NCBI RefSeq assembly: GCF_016909575.1
Contig: NZ_JAFBGA010000002.1
Span: 682,001-746,000 of the forward strand
Direction of reading: 5' to 3'
Length of the DNA stretch: 64,000 nt
Source of the DNA: Streptomyces sp. HB132
Lineage (GTDB): Bacteria; Actinomycetota; Actinomycetes; Streptomycetales; Streptomycetaceae
The first letter of the stretch is position 1; every line of letters begins with the position of its first letter. Position numbers and translations under genes: made by a program. Below, piece after piece: positions 1 to 7,833 of the stretch. The notes under the pieces are model-generated. The model worked only from the letters and a program-made list of their open reading frames with translations. It was not told where the DNA came from and did no database searches.

Positions 1-1789
1 CGTAGATGTCCTGCCACTCACGGATCCGCAGGAAGTTCAGGTACTCCTGCTTGCACATCCGGCGGAAGCTGGAGGAGCCGCGCTCCTTCTGCTGCTCACG
101 GATGTAGCGCCACAGGTTCAGGAACGCCAGGAAGTCCGACGTCTCGTCCTTGAAGCGGGCGTGGTTCTGGTCGGCCTGCGTCTGCTTCTCCGAGGGCCGC
201 TCGCGCGGGTCCTGGATGGAGAGTGCCGCCGCGATGACCATGACCTCGCGGGCGCAGCCGTTGCGTTCGGCCTCGATGACCATGCGGGCAAGACGCGGGT
301 CGACGGGCAGCTGGGAGAGCTTGCGGCCCAGCGGGGTGAGGCGCTTCTTCGGGTCCTTCTCCGCCGGGTCGAGGGCGCCGAGCTCCTGCAGCAGCTGGAC
401 GCCGTCGCGGATGTTGCGGTGGTCCGGCGGGTCGATGAAGGGGAACTTCTCGATGTCGCCGAGGCCTGCCGCGGTCATCTGGAGGATGACGGAGGCGAGG
501 TTGGTCCGCAGGATCTCCGGGTCGGTGAACTCCGGGCGGGTCAGGAAGTCGTCCTCGGAGTACAGCCGGATGCAGATGCCGTCCGACGTACGGCCGCAGC
601 GGCCCTTGCGCTGGTTGGCGCTGGCCTGCGAGACCCGCTCGATCGGCAGCCGCTGGACCTTGGTGCGGTGGCTGTAGCGGGAGATGCGGGCGTTGCCCGG
701 GTCGATCACGTACTTGATGCCGGGGACGGTCAGCGAGGTCTCCGCGACGTTCGTCGCCAGGACGATCCTGCGACCGGTATGGCGCTGGAAAACCCGGTGC
801 TGCTCGGCGTGCGACAGGCGCGCGTAGAGGGGGAGGACCTCGGTGTGTCTGAGGTTGCGCTTGTTCAGGGCGTCCGCGGTGTCGCGGATCTCCCGCTCCC
901 CGGAGAGGAAGACCAGGACGTCCCCCGGCGCCTCCCCCGAGAGTTCGTCCACCGCGTCGCAGATCGCGGTGATCTGATCCCGGTCGGAGTCGTCGCCGCC
1001 CTCCTCGAGGAGTGGGCGGTAGCGGACCTCCACCGGATACGTACGCCCGCTGACCTCCACGATGGGCGCCTTGCCGAAGTGCTGGGCGAAGCGCTCCGGG
1101 TCGATGGTCGCCGAGGTGATGACGACCTTCAGGTCGGGGCGCTTGGGCAGGAGCCTGGCCAGATAGCCCAGCAGGAAATCGATGTTCAGCGACCGCTCGT
1201 GGGCCTCGTCGATGATGATCGTGTCGTAGGCGAGGAGCTCGCGGTCCGTCTGGATCTCGGCCAGCAGGATGCCGTCCGTCATCAGCTTCACGAAGGTCGC
1301 GTCCGGGTTCACCTGGTCGGTGAAGCGCACCTTCCAGCCGACCGCTTCGCCGAGCGGGGTCTTCAGCTCGTCCGCGACGCGTTCGGCGACGGTGCGGGCC
1401 GCGATCCGGCGGGGCTGGGTGTGCCCGATCATGCCCCGGACGCCACGACCCAGCTCCATGCAGATCTTCGGGATCTGCGTGGTCTTGCCCGAGCCGGTCT
1501 CACCGGCGACGATCACGACCTGGTGGTCGCGTATCGCCTCCAGGATCTCGTCCTTCTTCTGGCTGACCGGAAGCTGCTCCGGGTACGAGAGGGCGGGCAT
1601 CCGCGCGGCGCGTCCCGCGAGCCGATCGGATGCCTTTCCGGCCTCGGCGGAGATCTCGTCCAGCACGGACTGGCGGGCCTCGGGCTTGCGGATGCGGCGG
1701 GCACCCTCGAGGCGACGGCCGAGCCGGTGCGCGTCGCGGAGCGAGAGCTGCCCGAGCTGGGACTGGAGATCGGCGAAGGAAGTAGACAT
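1..1789 (-). CDS. hrpA: ATP-dependent RNA helicase HrpA, DEAH family (3' end beyond window)
   Basis: About 596 N-terminal residues are visible; HrpA proteins are usually near 1300, so the rest lies left of position 1. The start reads MSTSFADLQSQLGQ. A Walker A motif GETGSGKT sits at residues 96-103, the Walker B/DEAH motif (IIIDEAHERS) near 194, and an SAT motif follows, then the helicase C domain with TSDGICIRLY. This combination is diagnostic of bacterial HrpA, a cytoplasmic 3'-5' RNA helicase linked in E. coli to mRNA processing and ribosome rescue. It diverges from the thioredoxin-like gene across about 236 bp. Confidence 0.95.
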   Translation of the reverse strand, partial: MSTSFADLQSQLGQLSLRDAHRLGRRLEGARRIRKPEARQSVLDEISAEAGKASDRLAGRAARMPALSYPEQLPVSQKKDEILEAIRDHQVVIVAGETGSGKTTQIPKICMELGRGVRGMIGHTQPRRIAARTVAERVADELKTPLGEAVGWKVRFTDQVNPDATFVKLMTDGILLAEIQTDRELLAYDTIIIDEAHERSLNIDFLLGYLARLLPKRPDLKVVITSATIDPERFAQHFGKAPIVEVSGRTYPVEVRYRPLLEEGGDDSDRDQITAICDAVDELSGEAPGDVLVFLSGEREIRDTADALNKRNLRHTEVLPLYARLSHAEQHRVFQRHTGRRIVLATNVAETSLTVPGIKYVIDPGNARISRYSHRTKVQRLPIERVSQASANQRKGRCGRTSDGICIRLYSEDDFLTRPEFTDPEILRTNLASVILQMTAAGLGDIEKFPFIDPPDHRNIRDGVQLLQELGALDPAEKDPKKRLTPLGRKLSQLPVDPRLARMVIEAERNGCAREVMVIAAALSIQDPRERPSEKQTQADQNHARFKDETSDFLAFLNLWRYIREQQKERGSSSFRRMCKQEYLNFLRIREWQDIY

Positions 1790-2025
1790 ACGGACCCCAG
1801 GATCTCACCCGGGCGTGAGGAGTGGCGAACGTATTTCGTCCGGGCCGTGTCACACCCGCTCCCGAGGGGCCTGCGCGACCGACCCGGTGACGGAGCGGGG
1901 GCGGGCGGTCACAGCACGTACCATTCCGGGCAACTGATGACCCGTTGTCCGCACACGGCGGATCCCACTCGTACTCCCGCGGATCCCGCTCGTTCCCCCC
2001 CCCCCGCACTCGCACGGAGCGCCGA

Positions 2026-2805
2026 ATGCCCCCGCCCCCTCGCCCGTCGCCGTCCGCGAAGAAGCCGTCCTCCGCGAAGAAGCCGGCGCTTCTCGGCCTC
2101 GTCGTCGTCCTCGCCGCCGGGCTGCTCGGATTCGTGTCCTACCGGGCGACCGCCCCGGACGGGCCCGCCTCCGACACACCGGCCTCCGCCACGACCGCCG
2201 GAGCGGACTCCGACGTCTACAGGGAGCTGGCGGAACTCGCCCGTCGTGACGCCGGCGACAAGCTGGCGCAGGGCCGCACCGACGCCCCCGTCGTCCTCAT
2301 CGAATACGCCGACTTCCAGTGCGGGTACTGCGGGAAGTTCGCCCGGGACACCGAACCCGAACTGATCAGGAGGTACGTCGACGACGGCACCCTGCGCATC
2401 GAGTGGCGCAACTTCCCGATCTTCGGCGAGACGTCCGAGGCAGCCGCCCGCGCCTCCTGGGCGGCGGGACGGCAGGACCGCTTCTGGCCCTTCCACCGGG
2501 CCGCCTACGCGAAGGACGCCAAGGAGAAGGGCTTCGGCAAGGACCGCCTCAGGGCCCTCGCCCGGCAGGCCGGCGTGAAGGACCTCGACCGCTTCGCGCG
2601 GGACACGGAGAGCGCTGCGGCGAGCGAAGCGGTCCGCGAGGACCGGGAACAGGCATACGGGATCGGGGCGACCTCCACCCCGTCCTTCCTCATCAACGGC
2701 CGCCCCCTGGCCGGAGCCCAGCCCATGGCCGTGTTCACCCAGGCCATCGAGGACGCGGCGGCGGAGGAAGCGAATGTCGGAAGCGCCGGGAAACCCGCCG
2801 AGTGA
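2026..2805 (+). CDS. Membrane-anchored DsbA-like thioredoxin-fold protein
   Basis: The 259-residue product has a basic N-terminus, one membrane segment at about residues 21-38, then a DsbA/Thioredoxin_4 type domain outside the membrane. The active-site motif CGYC is at residues 99-102 (DFQCGYCGKF), and the cis-proline loop TSTPSFLING lies near the C-terminus. It probably forms or isomerises disulfides in exported proteins. The ATG at 2026 is preferred to an in-frame ATG at 1945 because an ACGGAG ribosome site lies 6-7 bases upstream and the membrane anchor then sits at the expected place. An 11-base C run lies just upstream. Its stop overlaps the CcdA-like start (GTGA), so the two are translationally coupled. 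Confidence 0.88.
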   Translation: MPPPPRPSPSAKKPSSAKKPALLGLVVVLAAGLLGFVSYRATAPDGPASDTPASATTAGADSDVYRELAELARRDAGDKLAQGRTDAPVVLIEYADFQCGYCGKFARDTEPELIRRYVDDGTLRIEWRNFPIFGETSEAAARASWAAGRQDRFWPFHRAAYAKDAKEKGFGKDRLRALARQAGVKDLDRFARDTESAAASEAVREDREQAYGIGATSTPSFLINGRPLAGAQPMAVFTQAIEDAAAEEANVGSAGKPAE

Positions 2806-3629
2806 CCCCGGACATCGGCTACTTCGCGGCTCTGCTCGGTGGGCTGCTGGCCCTCGTCAGCCCGTGCAGCGCCCTGCTGCTCCCTGCCTTCTTCGCGTAC
2901 TCGGTCGACTCGACCTCACGGCTCCTTGCGCGCACGGGCATCTTCTACGCCGGTCTCGCCACGACCCTCGTCCCGCTCGGAGCCGCGGGTTCCTACGCGG
3001 GCCGGCTCTTCCACGGGCACCGTGACGCGCTCGTCCTCGGTGCGGGCTGGCTGATCATCGGGCTCGGCCTCGCGCAGATCGTGGGCCTCGGCTTCGCCTC
3101 CCGCCGGATCGCCGCCCTCAGCGGCCGCATCCGGCCCACGACCGCCCTCTCCGTCTACGCCCTCGGCGCGGTCTACGGGCTGGCGGGCTTCTGCGCCGGC
3201 CCGATCCTCGGCAGCGTCCTCACGGTGGCCGCCGTCAGCGGCAGCCCCGTCTACGGCGGACTGCTGCTGGCCGTCTACGCGCTGGGCATGGCCGTCCCGC
3301 TGTTCGTCCTCGCCCTGCTCTGGGAACGCTTCGACCTCGGCCACCGGGCCTGGCTGCGCGGCAGGCCGCTGCGCGCCGGCCGCTTCGAGCTGCACAGCAC
3401 CTCGCTGCTCTCCGGCCTCTTCTTCATCGCGTTGGGCGCGCTCTTCCTGGTGTACGACGGGGCGACCGCGCTGCCCGGACTCCTGGACGTGGACGACTCG
3501 TTCGCCGTCGAGCAGTGGGCCCGGCGGCTCGGCGAACGGGTGCCGGACTCGGCGGCTCTGACAGTGCTGGTGGCGGTGGCGCTGCTCGGGCCGGCCGTGC
3601 AGGCGGTGCGGCGCCGGCGTGACCGCTGA
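2802..3629 (+). CDS. CcdA/DsbD-like membrane electron carrier
   Basis: This 275-residue polytopic membrane protein has about six to seven hydrophobic segments. It carries the paired cysteines of CcdA-type transporters: SPCSALLLP near residue 22 in the first helix and GFCAGPILG in a later helix. CcdA passes electrons from cytoplasmic thioredoxin across the membrane. Overlap with the preceding DsbA-like gene suggests it supplies reducing equivalents to that partner. The GTG start overlaps the upstream TGA by four bases. A strong hairpin terminator follows within 20 bp. Confidence 0.85.
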   Translation: MTPDIGYFAALLGGLLALVSPCSALLLPAFFAYSVDSTSRLLARTGIFYAGLATTLVPLGAAGSYAGRLFHGHRDALVLGAGWLIIGLGLAQIVGLGFASRRIAALSGRIRPTTALSVYALGAVYGLAGFCAGPILGSVLTVAAVSGSPVYGGLLLAVYALGMAVPLFVLALLWERFDLGHRAWLRGRPLRAGRFELHSTSLLSGLFFIALGALFLVYDGATALPGLLDVDDSFAVEQWARRLGERVPDSAALTVLVAVALLGPAVQAVRRRRDR

Positions 3630-3646
3630 CGGTGGGGCCTCAACGG

Positions 3647-3677
3647 CGAAAGCCCCGTCCGGGGGACGGGGCTTTCG
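3647..3677. terminator. Strong stem-loop terminator between ccdA-like gene and tRNA-Phe
   Basis: A perfect 14-bp stem (CGAAAGCCCCGTCC paired with its complement) closes a 3-base GGG loop. It lies between convergent transcription units and could stop both. Confidence 0.85.
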
Positions 3678-3679
3678 GG

Positions 3680-3756
3680 TGGTGGCTGGGGCCGGGATCG
3701 AACCGGCGACCTATCGCTTTTCAGGCGATCGCTCGTACCAACTGAGCTACCCAGCC
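3680..3756 (-). tRNA. tRNA-Phe (GAA)
   Basis: The minus strand folds as a complete cloverleaf with acceptor stem GGCTGGG/CCCAGCC, T-arm GCCGG-TTCGATC-CCGGC and anticodon loop CTGAAAA (anticodon GAA). The discriminator A is followed by CCA, so the 3' CCA is encoded in the gene. Confidence 0.95.
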
Positions 3757-3778
3757 ACGCAGCTCGTACGGGCTGCAG

Positions 3779-3853
3779 CGGTCCTGACGGGATTTGAACC
3801 CGCGGCCTCCACCTTGACAGGGTGGCGAGCACTCCAAACTGCTCCACAGGACC
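3779..3853 (-). tRNA. tRNA-Asp (GTC)
   Basis: A minus-strand cloverleaf with acceptor GGTCCTG/CAGGACC and anticodon stem-loop CCACC-CTGTCAA-GGTGG gives anticodon GTC. The discriminator is G and CCA is not encoded. Confidence 0.95.
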
Positions 3854-3860
3854 TAGCTAG

Positions 3861-3882
3861 TGTGCGAGACAAGTCTCGCACA
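3861..3882. terminator. Perfect inverted repeat between tRNA-Asp and tRNA-Glu
   Basis: A 10-bp arm TGTGCGAGAC, two central bases, and the exact reverse complement form a hairpin between two tRNA genes. It may be a weak terminator after tRNA-Glu or a processing signal for a tRNA-Glu/Asp/Phe transcript. Confidence 0.55.
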
Positions 3883-3892
3883 CGGTAAAGCG

Positions 3893-3965
3893 TGCCCCCA
3901 ACGGGATTCGAACCCGTGCTACCGCCTTGAAAGGGCGGCGTCCTGGGCCACTAGACGATGAGGGC
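3893..3965 (-). tRNA. tRNA-Glu (TTC)
   Basis: A minus-strand cloverleaf with acceptor GCCCTCA pairing TGGGGGC through one G-U pair, and anticodon loop CTTTCAA (anticodon TTC). The discriminator is A and CCA is not encoded. It is the first gene of the Glu-Asp-Phe group as read on the minus strand. Confidence 0.95.
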
Positions 3966-4045
3966 TAAGGGCCCACCTGCGCGCTTTCCAGCGCGTCGGG
4001 GACGTGAGAAGCATATGGGATGCGGGGAGGTATCGCCAAAACGGT

Positions 4046-5578
4046 TTACGGGGAGGTCGTCGAGACGCTCGGGGAGGGGGACGTGGTCTTCAGGTTCTCC
4101 TCCGGGAGGTGGCGGCCGACCTCGGCCGTCGTGAGGCCGAGACCGCCGAGGGTGATCTCGTCCCAGGCCTGCAGATGTTGGGTGGGTCGGTCCAGGTACA
4201 GGACCGAGGCGCGCACCTTCTCGGGCTTCTGGTTCTGCACGGCGCGCAGTCCGCCGCCGCCCGTGGAGCCCTCGACCTTCAGCCGCGTACCCAACGGCAG
4301 CAGTTCGTTCACCCGGTGGTGCACATGACCCGCCAGGACCAGCGGAACCGTTCCGTCGGTCTTCCGTGCCGCGTCCGGGTCGTGCGCCACCGCGATGTCC
4401 ACCGGGGTCCCCGCCCGCTCCTGGTCGCGCAGTGCCGAGGCGAGGCGCATCCCCGCGAGCTGTTCGGAGGCCTTGCCGCCGGTGGGGCGCGAGCGGTCCG
4501 GGGTGAACTGGGGGTCCCCGGTGCCGGCGATCCTCAGCCCGGCCACGTCCACCGCGTCGCCCTCGTCGAGGACGTGCACGTTCTTCGTCTTCTCCAGATG
4601 GGCCTGGGTCTGCTTCGAGTCGTGGTTGCCCCTGACCCACACGTACGGCGCCCCGAGATCACGGACGGGGTCCAGGAATCCGTTCTCCGCGGCGGTGCCG
4701 TGGTCCATCGTGTCGCCCGAGTCGATGATCACGTCGATCTCGTACTGCTCGACCAGCGAGCTGATGATGTGCCAGGCGGCGGGGTTGAGATGGATGTCCG
4801 AGACGTGCAGGACCCGGATGGTCCCCGGGTCCGGCTGGTACACGGGCAGCGTGGACGTGGCGTCGTACAGCTTGGTCACGTTGGTGACGAGCCGGGCCAG
4901 TTCCTGCTGGTAGACGTCGAACTCGGTGACGATCGAGCGGGCGTCGCCGACGACCGACGGGGCGCTGGAGAGCAGCCCGGAGAATTTCGGCTCCAGGACG
5001 GACTTCGGGTTCCACGTCGCGTACGCGCTGACGCCCGAGGCGGCCAGCAGTGCCAGGGCGAGGCCCCCGGCGGCCAGGGCGCGGCGCGGGCGCCGGTAGA
5101 CGACGAGGCCGAGCGCGGTGGCGCCGGACACCACGGCCACGCAGGAACGGACGGCGAGCTCCCGGGTGCCGGAGGCGACGTCGTCGGTCACCTCGTCCTG
5201 CAGACCGGAGAGGCGCTCGGGGTGCTTGACCAGGGCCTGCGAGCGCTCCGGGTCCAGTTGGTCCACGTCCACGTCCAGGCGGACCGGTGCGCGGTGGGAG
5301 TCCAGCTCCAGCGCTCCGAGCGGCGACACGTTGATCTTGGTGCCGCCGCTCACCGACGGCCGCAGGGTCATGGTGGTGTCCACGGGCCCCACCGGCGTAC
5401 GCACGCTGCCGACGACCAGCAGGCCGAGCCAGGCGCCCAGTACGACCACGGCGAGCAGGCCGAGCGCGCGCTTCCAGGGGTGCGTGGCGGGGGTGAGCCC
5501 GCCGGTGGGGGCGGTGGCGCTGGAGCGGGAGCGGAGGCGGCGGACACGGGCTGCTGCGGCGTGGAACGGGCGTGCCAT
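4046..5578 (-). CDS. Membrane-associated metallophosphoesterase
   Basis: About 510 residues. The N-terminal half holds hydrophobic segments (ALGLLAVVVLGAWLGLLVVG near residue 40 and two more around 150-200). The C-terminal half, from about residue 255, is a calcineurin-like phosphoesterase with all metal motifs: VSDIHLNP, DSGDTMDHG, RGNHDS and AGHVHH. Substrate is unknown; this architecture is common in actinobacterial membrane phosphoesterases. The start is not fixed: MARPFHAAAARVRRLR at 5578 gives a sensible basic leader, but no clear ribosome site is seen and an ATG at 5611 is possible. Confidence 0.85.
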   Translation of the reverse strand: MARPFHAAAARVRRLRSRSSATAPTGGLTPATHPWKRALGLLAVVVLGAWLGLLVVGSVRTPVGPVDTTMTLRPSVSGGTKINVSPLGALELDSHRAPVRLDVDVDQLDPERSQALVKHPERLSGLQDEVTDDVASGTRELAVRSCVAVVSGATALGLVVYRRPRRALAAGGLALALLAASGVSAYATWNPKSVLEPKFSGLLSSAPSVVGDARSIVTEFDVYQQELARLVTNVTKLYDATSTLPVYQPDPGTIRVLHVSDIHLNPAAWHIISSLVEQYEIDVIIDSGDTMDHGTAAENGFLDPVRDLGAPYVWVRGNHDSKQTQAHLEKTKNVHVLDEGDAVDVAGLRIAGTGDPQFTPDRSRPTGGKASEQLAGMRLASALRDQERAGTPVDIAVAHDPDAARKTDGTVPLVLAGHVHHRVNELLPLGTRLKVEGSTGGGGLRAVQNQKPEKVRASVLYLDRPTQHLQAWDEITLGGLGLTTAEVGRHLPEENLKTTSPSPSVSTTSP

Positions 5579-5714
5579 TGGGCCCGTATGCCCCGATCGG
5601 GTGCCGGGCATGCGGGCGGGTCGCGGACGTGTGGGCCGGGCGGGTGGCCCCGGGGACTGCGCCCGGGTGCACGCTCCCCACACGTCGCTCTTCCCGGTAC
5701 GTGACAATGGCCGT

Positions 5715-6068
5715 GTGCTGGAGATGACGCGCGAGGAGTTCGAAGAGCTGGTGAGCCTGGCCCTTGACCGGGTCCCGCCGGAGCTGATGCGGCTGATGGA
5801 CAACGTCGCGGTGTTCGTGGAGGAGGAACCCGAGGATCCGGAGGACAGGGAGCTGCTGGGCCTCTACGAGGGCACACCGCTCACCGAGCGCGGCGAGTGG
5901 TACGCGGGGGTGCTGCCGGACCGGATCACCATCTACCGGGGGCCGACGCTCCGGATGTGCGAGACCCGGGAGGACGTGGTCGCCGAGACGGAGATCACCG
6001 TGGTCCACGAGATCGCCCACCACTTCGGCATCGACGACGAGCGGCTGCACGAGCTGGGGTACGGGTGA
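5715..6068 (+). CDS. Small zinc metallopeptidase family protein
   Basis: This 117-residue cytoplasmic protein ends in [20 protein letters not shown], with the HExxH zinc motif at about residues 98-102. It belongs to the short minigluzincin-like metallopeptidase family (COG3824), whose substrate is unknown. The GTG at 5715 ([13 protein letters not shown]) is preferred by family length; ATG at 5724 is the alternative. The stop overlaps the GTG of the first crcB gene, so the two are coupled. Confidence 0.85.
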   Translation: MLEMTREEFEELVSLALDRVPPELMRLMDNVAVFVEEEPEDPEDRELLGLYEGTPLTERGEWYAGVLPDRITIYRGPTLRMCETREDVVAETEITVVHEIAHHFGIDDERLHELGYG

Positions 6069-6562
6069 GCACCCAGGAGCCCTGGCCGGCCCGGCCCGCA
6101 GTCGACCCGGACGTCGATCTCTCCGTACCGGCGCAGCGCGCCGAGACCGCGGGCTCAGGCCGGTGGCGGGTCCTGGGGGTGATCGCGGCGGGCGGCGCCC
6201 TGGGGGCCACGGCGCGTTACGCGGCGTCCCTGGCCTGGCCGGTCGCCGACGGGGCCTTCCCCTGGTCCGTCTTCGGGGTCAACGTGACGGGCTGTGCCCT
6301 GATCGGGGTGCTGATGGTGCTGCTCGCGGAACGGGACGGGGCCGCGCATCCGCTGGTGCGGCCGTTCCTGGGGGTCGGGGTGCTCGGCGGGTTCACCACG
6401 TTCTCGACGTACGCCGCCGACGTGTCGAAGCTGCTGGTGCGTCAGGAGGTGGCGACGGCCGTGGCCTACGCGGCCGCGACGGCCGTCGCGGCGCTCGGCG
6501 CCGTGTGGGCGGCGGCCGCGTCCACCCGGGCCCTGCTGGACGGGCGGGGGCGGACGTCGTGA
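6065..6562 (+). CDS. crcB: Fluoride channel protein CrcB/Fluc, first of pair
   Basis: A 165-residue membrane protein with four helices and the Fluc signature [12 protein letters not shown]. Fluc channels export toxic fluoride as dual-topology dimers; actinobacteria often carry two adjacent, oppositely oriented subunits as here. The N-terminal 35 residues are a hydrophilic extension. It overlaps the preceding peptidase gene and the next crcB by four bases each, making a three-gene coupled unit. I see no fluoride riboswitch upstream. Confidence 0.92.
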   Translation: MSTQEPWPARPAVDPDVDLSVPAQRAETAGSGRWRVLGVIAAGGALGATARYAASLAWPVADGAFPWSVFGVNVTGCALIGVLMVLLAERDGAAHPLVRPFLGVGVLGGFTTFSTYAADVSKLLVRQEVATAVAYAAATAVAALGAVWAAAASTRALLDGRGRTS

Positions 6563-6927
6563 CCTGGCTGCTGGTCGCGCTCGGGGGCGCCGTCGGGGCG
6601 CCGCTGCGCTATCTGACGGACCGTGCGGTGCAGGCCCGGCACGGCGCGGGGCTGCCGTACGTCTTCCCGTGGGGGACCTTCACGGTCAACGCGGCGGGCA
6701 GCCTGCTGCTCGGGGTGCTCACAGGGGCCATGGTGTCCTCCCCCGTCCACGCCCTCCTCGGTACGGGCCTGTGCGGGGCGCTGACGACGTACTCGACGTT
6801 CTCGTACGAGACCCTGCGGCTGGCCGAGGCGGGCCGGGGCTTCCTGGCGGGGGCCAATGCGCTGGCGTCCCTGCTGGTGGGGCTCGGGGCGGTGTTCCTG
6901 GGGGCGGAACTGGCGGGGGGCTTCTGA
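6559..6927 (+). CDS. crcB: Fluoride channel protein CrcB/Fluc, second of pair
   Basis: A 122-residue, four-helix protein with the matching signature [12 protein letters not shown]. It lacks the N-terminal extension of its partner. The GTG start overlaps the TGA of the first crcB. The two subunits probably assemble as a heterodimer. Confidence 0.92.
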   Translation: MTWLLVALGGAVGAPLRYLTDRAVQARHGAGLPYVFPWGTFTVNAAGSLLLGVLTGAMVSSPVHALLGTGLCGALTTYSTFSYETLRLAEAGRGFLAGANALASLLVGLGAVFLGAELAGGF

Positions 6928-7063
6928 GGTTCCGTGCGGTGGCGTCCCGCCCGGCGGTGCCTGTGCGGGTGTTGTGTCCGGGCGTGTCCCCGGCGGGGGC
7001 AGGGGAGTTGGACACATCGCTCTCCCGTCCCGCTGTCTCTCCCCTCCCCGGAGGTGCCACCCC

Positions 7064-7624
7064 GTGCGCCAGTTGTCCGCCCGCGTCCGCTGGGCAGCCG
7101 TCACCGCGCTGACGATCGCCGCGTCCACAGGCTGTGTGAGCGTCGGGGACGACGCCGGGAAGCCTTCACCCTCGAGGTCCGCCGACCGGAAGGGCGCGTC
7201 GGTCATGCCGGACGGCGGCACCGTGTCCGGTACCGGCGGGTCAGGCTCCGGCGGCGGTGGCCGTGCCGAGACGCAGACCGACCGGGGTGCCTCCCGTGAG
7301 CCGGACGCCAAGTCCTCCGGCCGCGCCCACTCGGCGGGTCCCGAGGACGCCCGGCCGGTGCCCGGCGGCCCCGGCAGCCCGGAACCGACCCGGGGCGGCC
7401 CGCTGCCGACCGCGGAGCCCAGTGCCCCCGGCCCGGGTGAGCCGCCGGCTCCGCCGGTCACCCCCGAGGAGCCCCCGCCCTCGCCCGATCCGGAGCCCTC
7501 GCCGCCGTCGGATCCGCCCTCCGCGTCGCCCGCGGCCCAGTTGCGCACGCACGCGACGGGGGTCCCGGAGCGCGCCGGGAAGCGGCCCACTCCCCGGGTG
7601 TCACCGCAGGTCGCGCCGGTGTGA
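7064..7624 (+). CDS. Proline/serine-rich secreted lipoprotein-like protein
   Basis: The 186-residue product starts with a basic signal peptide (VRQLSARVRWAAVTALTIAA) ending in ASTGC, a weak lipobox. The rest is a low-complexity Gly/Pro/Ser-rich tail with no recognisable domain. GTG at 7064 is set by a perfect GGAGGTG ribosome site eight bases upstream. Function is unknown; such proteins usually lie in or outside the cell envelope. Confidence 0.7.
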   Translation: MRQLSARVRWAAVTALTIAASTGCVSVGDDAGKPSPSRSADRKGASVMPDGGTVSGTGGSGSGGGGRAETQTDRGASREPDAKSSGRAHSAGPEDARPVPGGPGSPEPTRGGPLPTAEPSAPGPGEPPAPPVTPEEPPPSPDPEPSPPSDPPSASPAAQLRTHATGVPERAGKRPTPRVSPQVAPV

Positions 7625-7646
7625 GCCGGTTCGCGGCGACCCCGGT

Positions 7647-7676
7647 TTGCACGAATGGGGGGAGGGTGCGTATGGT
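7647..7676 (+). promoter_or_regulatory. Predicted promoter and long leader of the DEAD-box helicase gene
   Basis: TTGCAC at 7647-7652 and TATGGT at 7671-7676, 18 bases apart, match the Streptomyces housekeeping (HrdB) pattern. Transcription would begin near 7683, leaving an untranslated leader of about 150 bases before the helicase ATG. Long leaders on cold-shock-type helicases often carry post-transcriptional control, but I recognise no known riboswitch here. Confidence 0.5.
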
Positions 7677-7833
7677 AGTAGATCGTTTGATCCTATGCCC
7701 GGCGCCGACACAGAAGAGCGCCGTGTGGCGCGTACTCTCCCTTGCCGTGGCTGGACCGCATTGAGGCGGTCGAAATTGCGAAAACACGGAGTTACGGGCG
7801 CGTGCCGAGACTCCGGAAGGTTTCGCATTTCGC

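Noticed and set aside
6928..7063. Fluoride riboswitch search around the crcB pair
   Set aside because: No crcB-type riboswitch core seen upstream of 5715 or near the pair; the genes seem to rely on an ordinary promoter.
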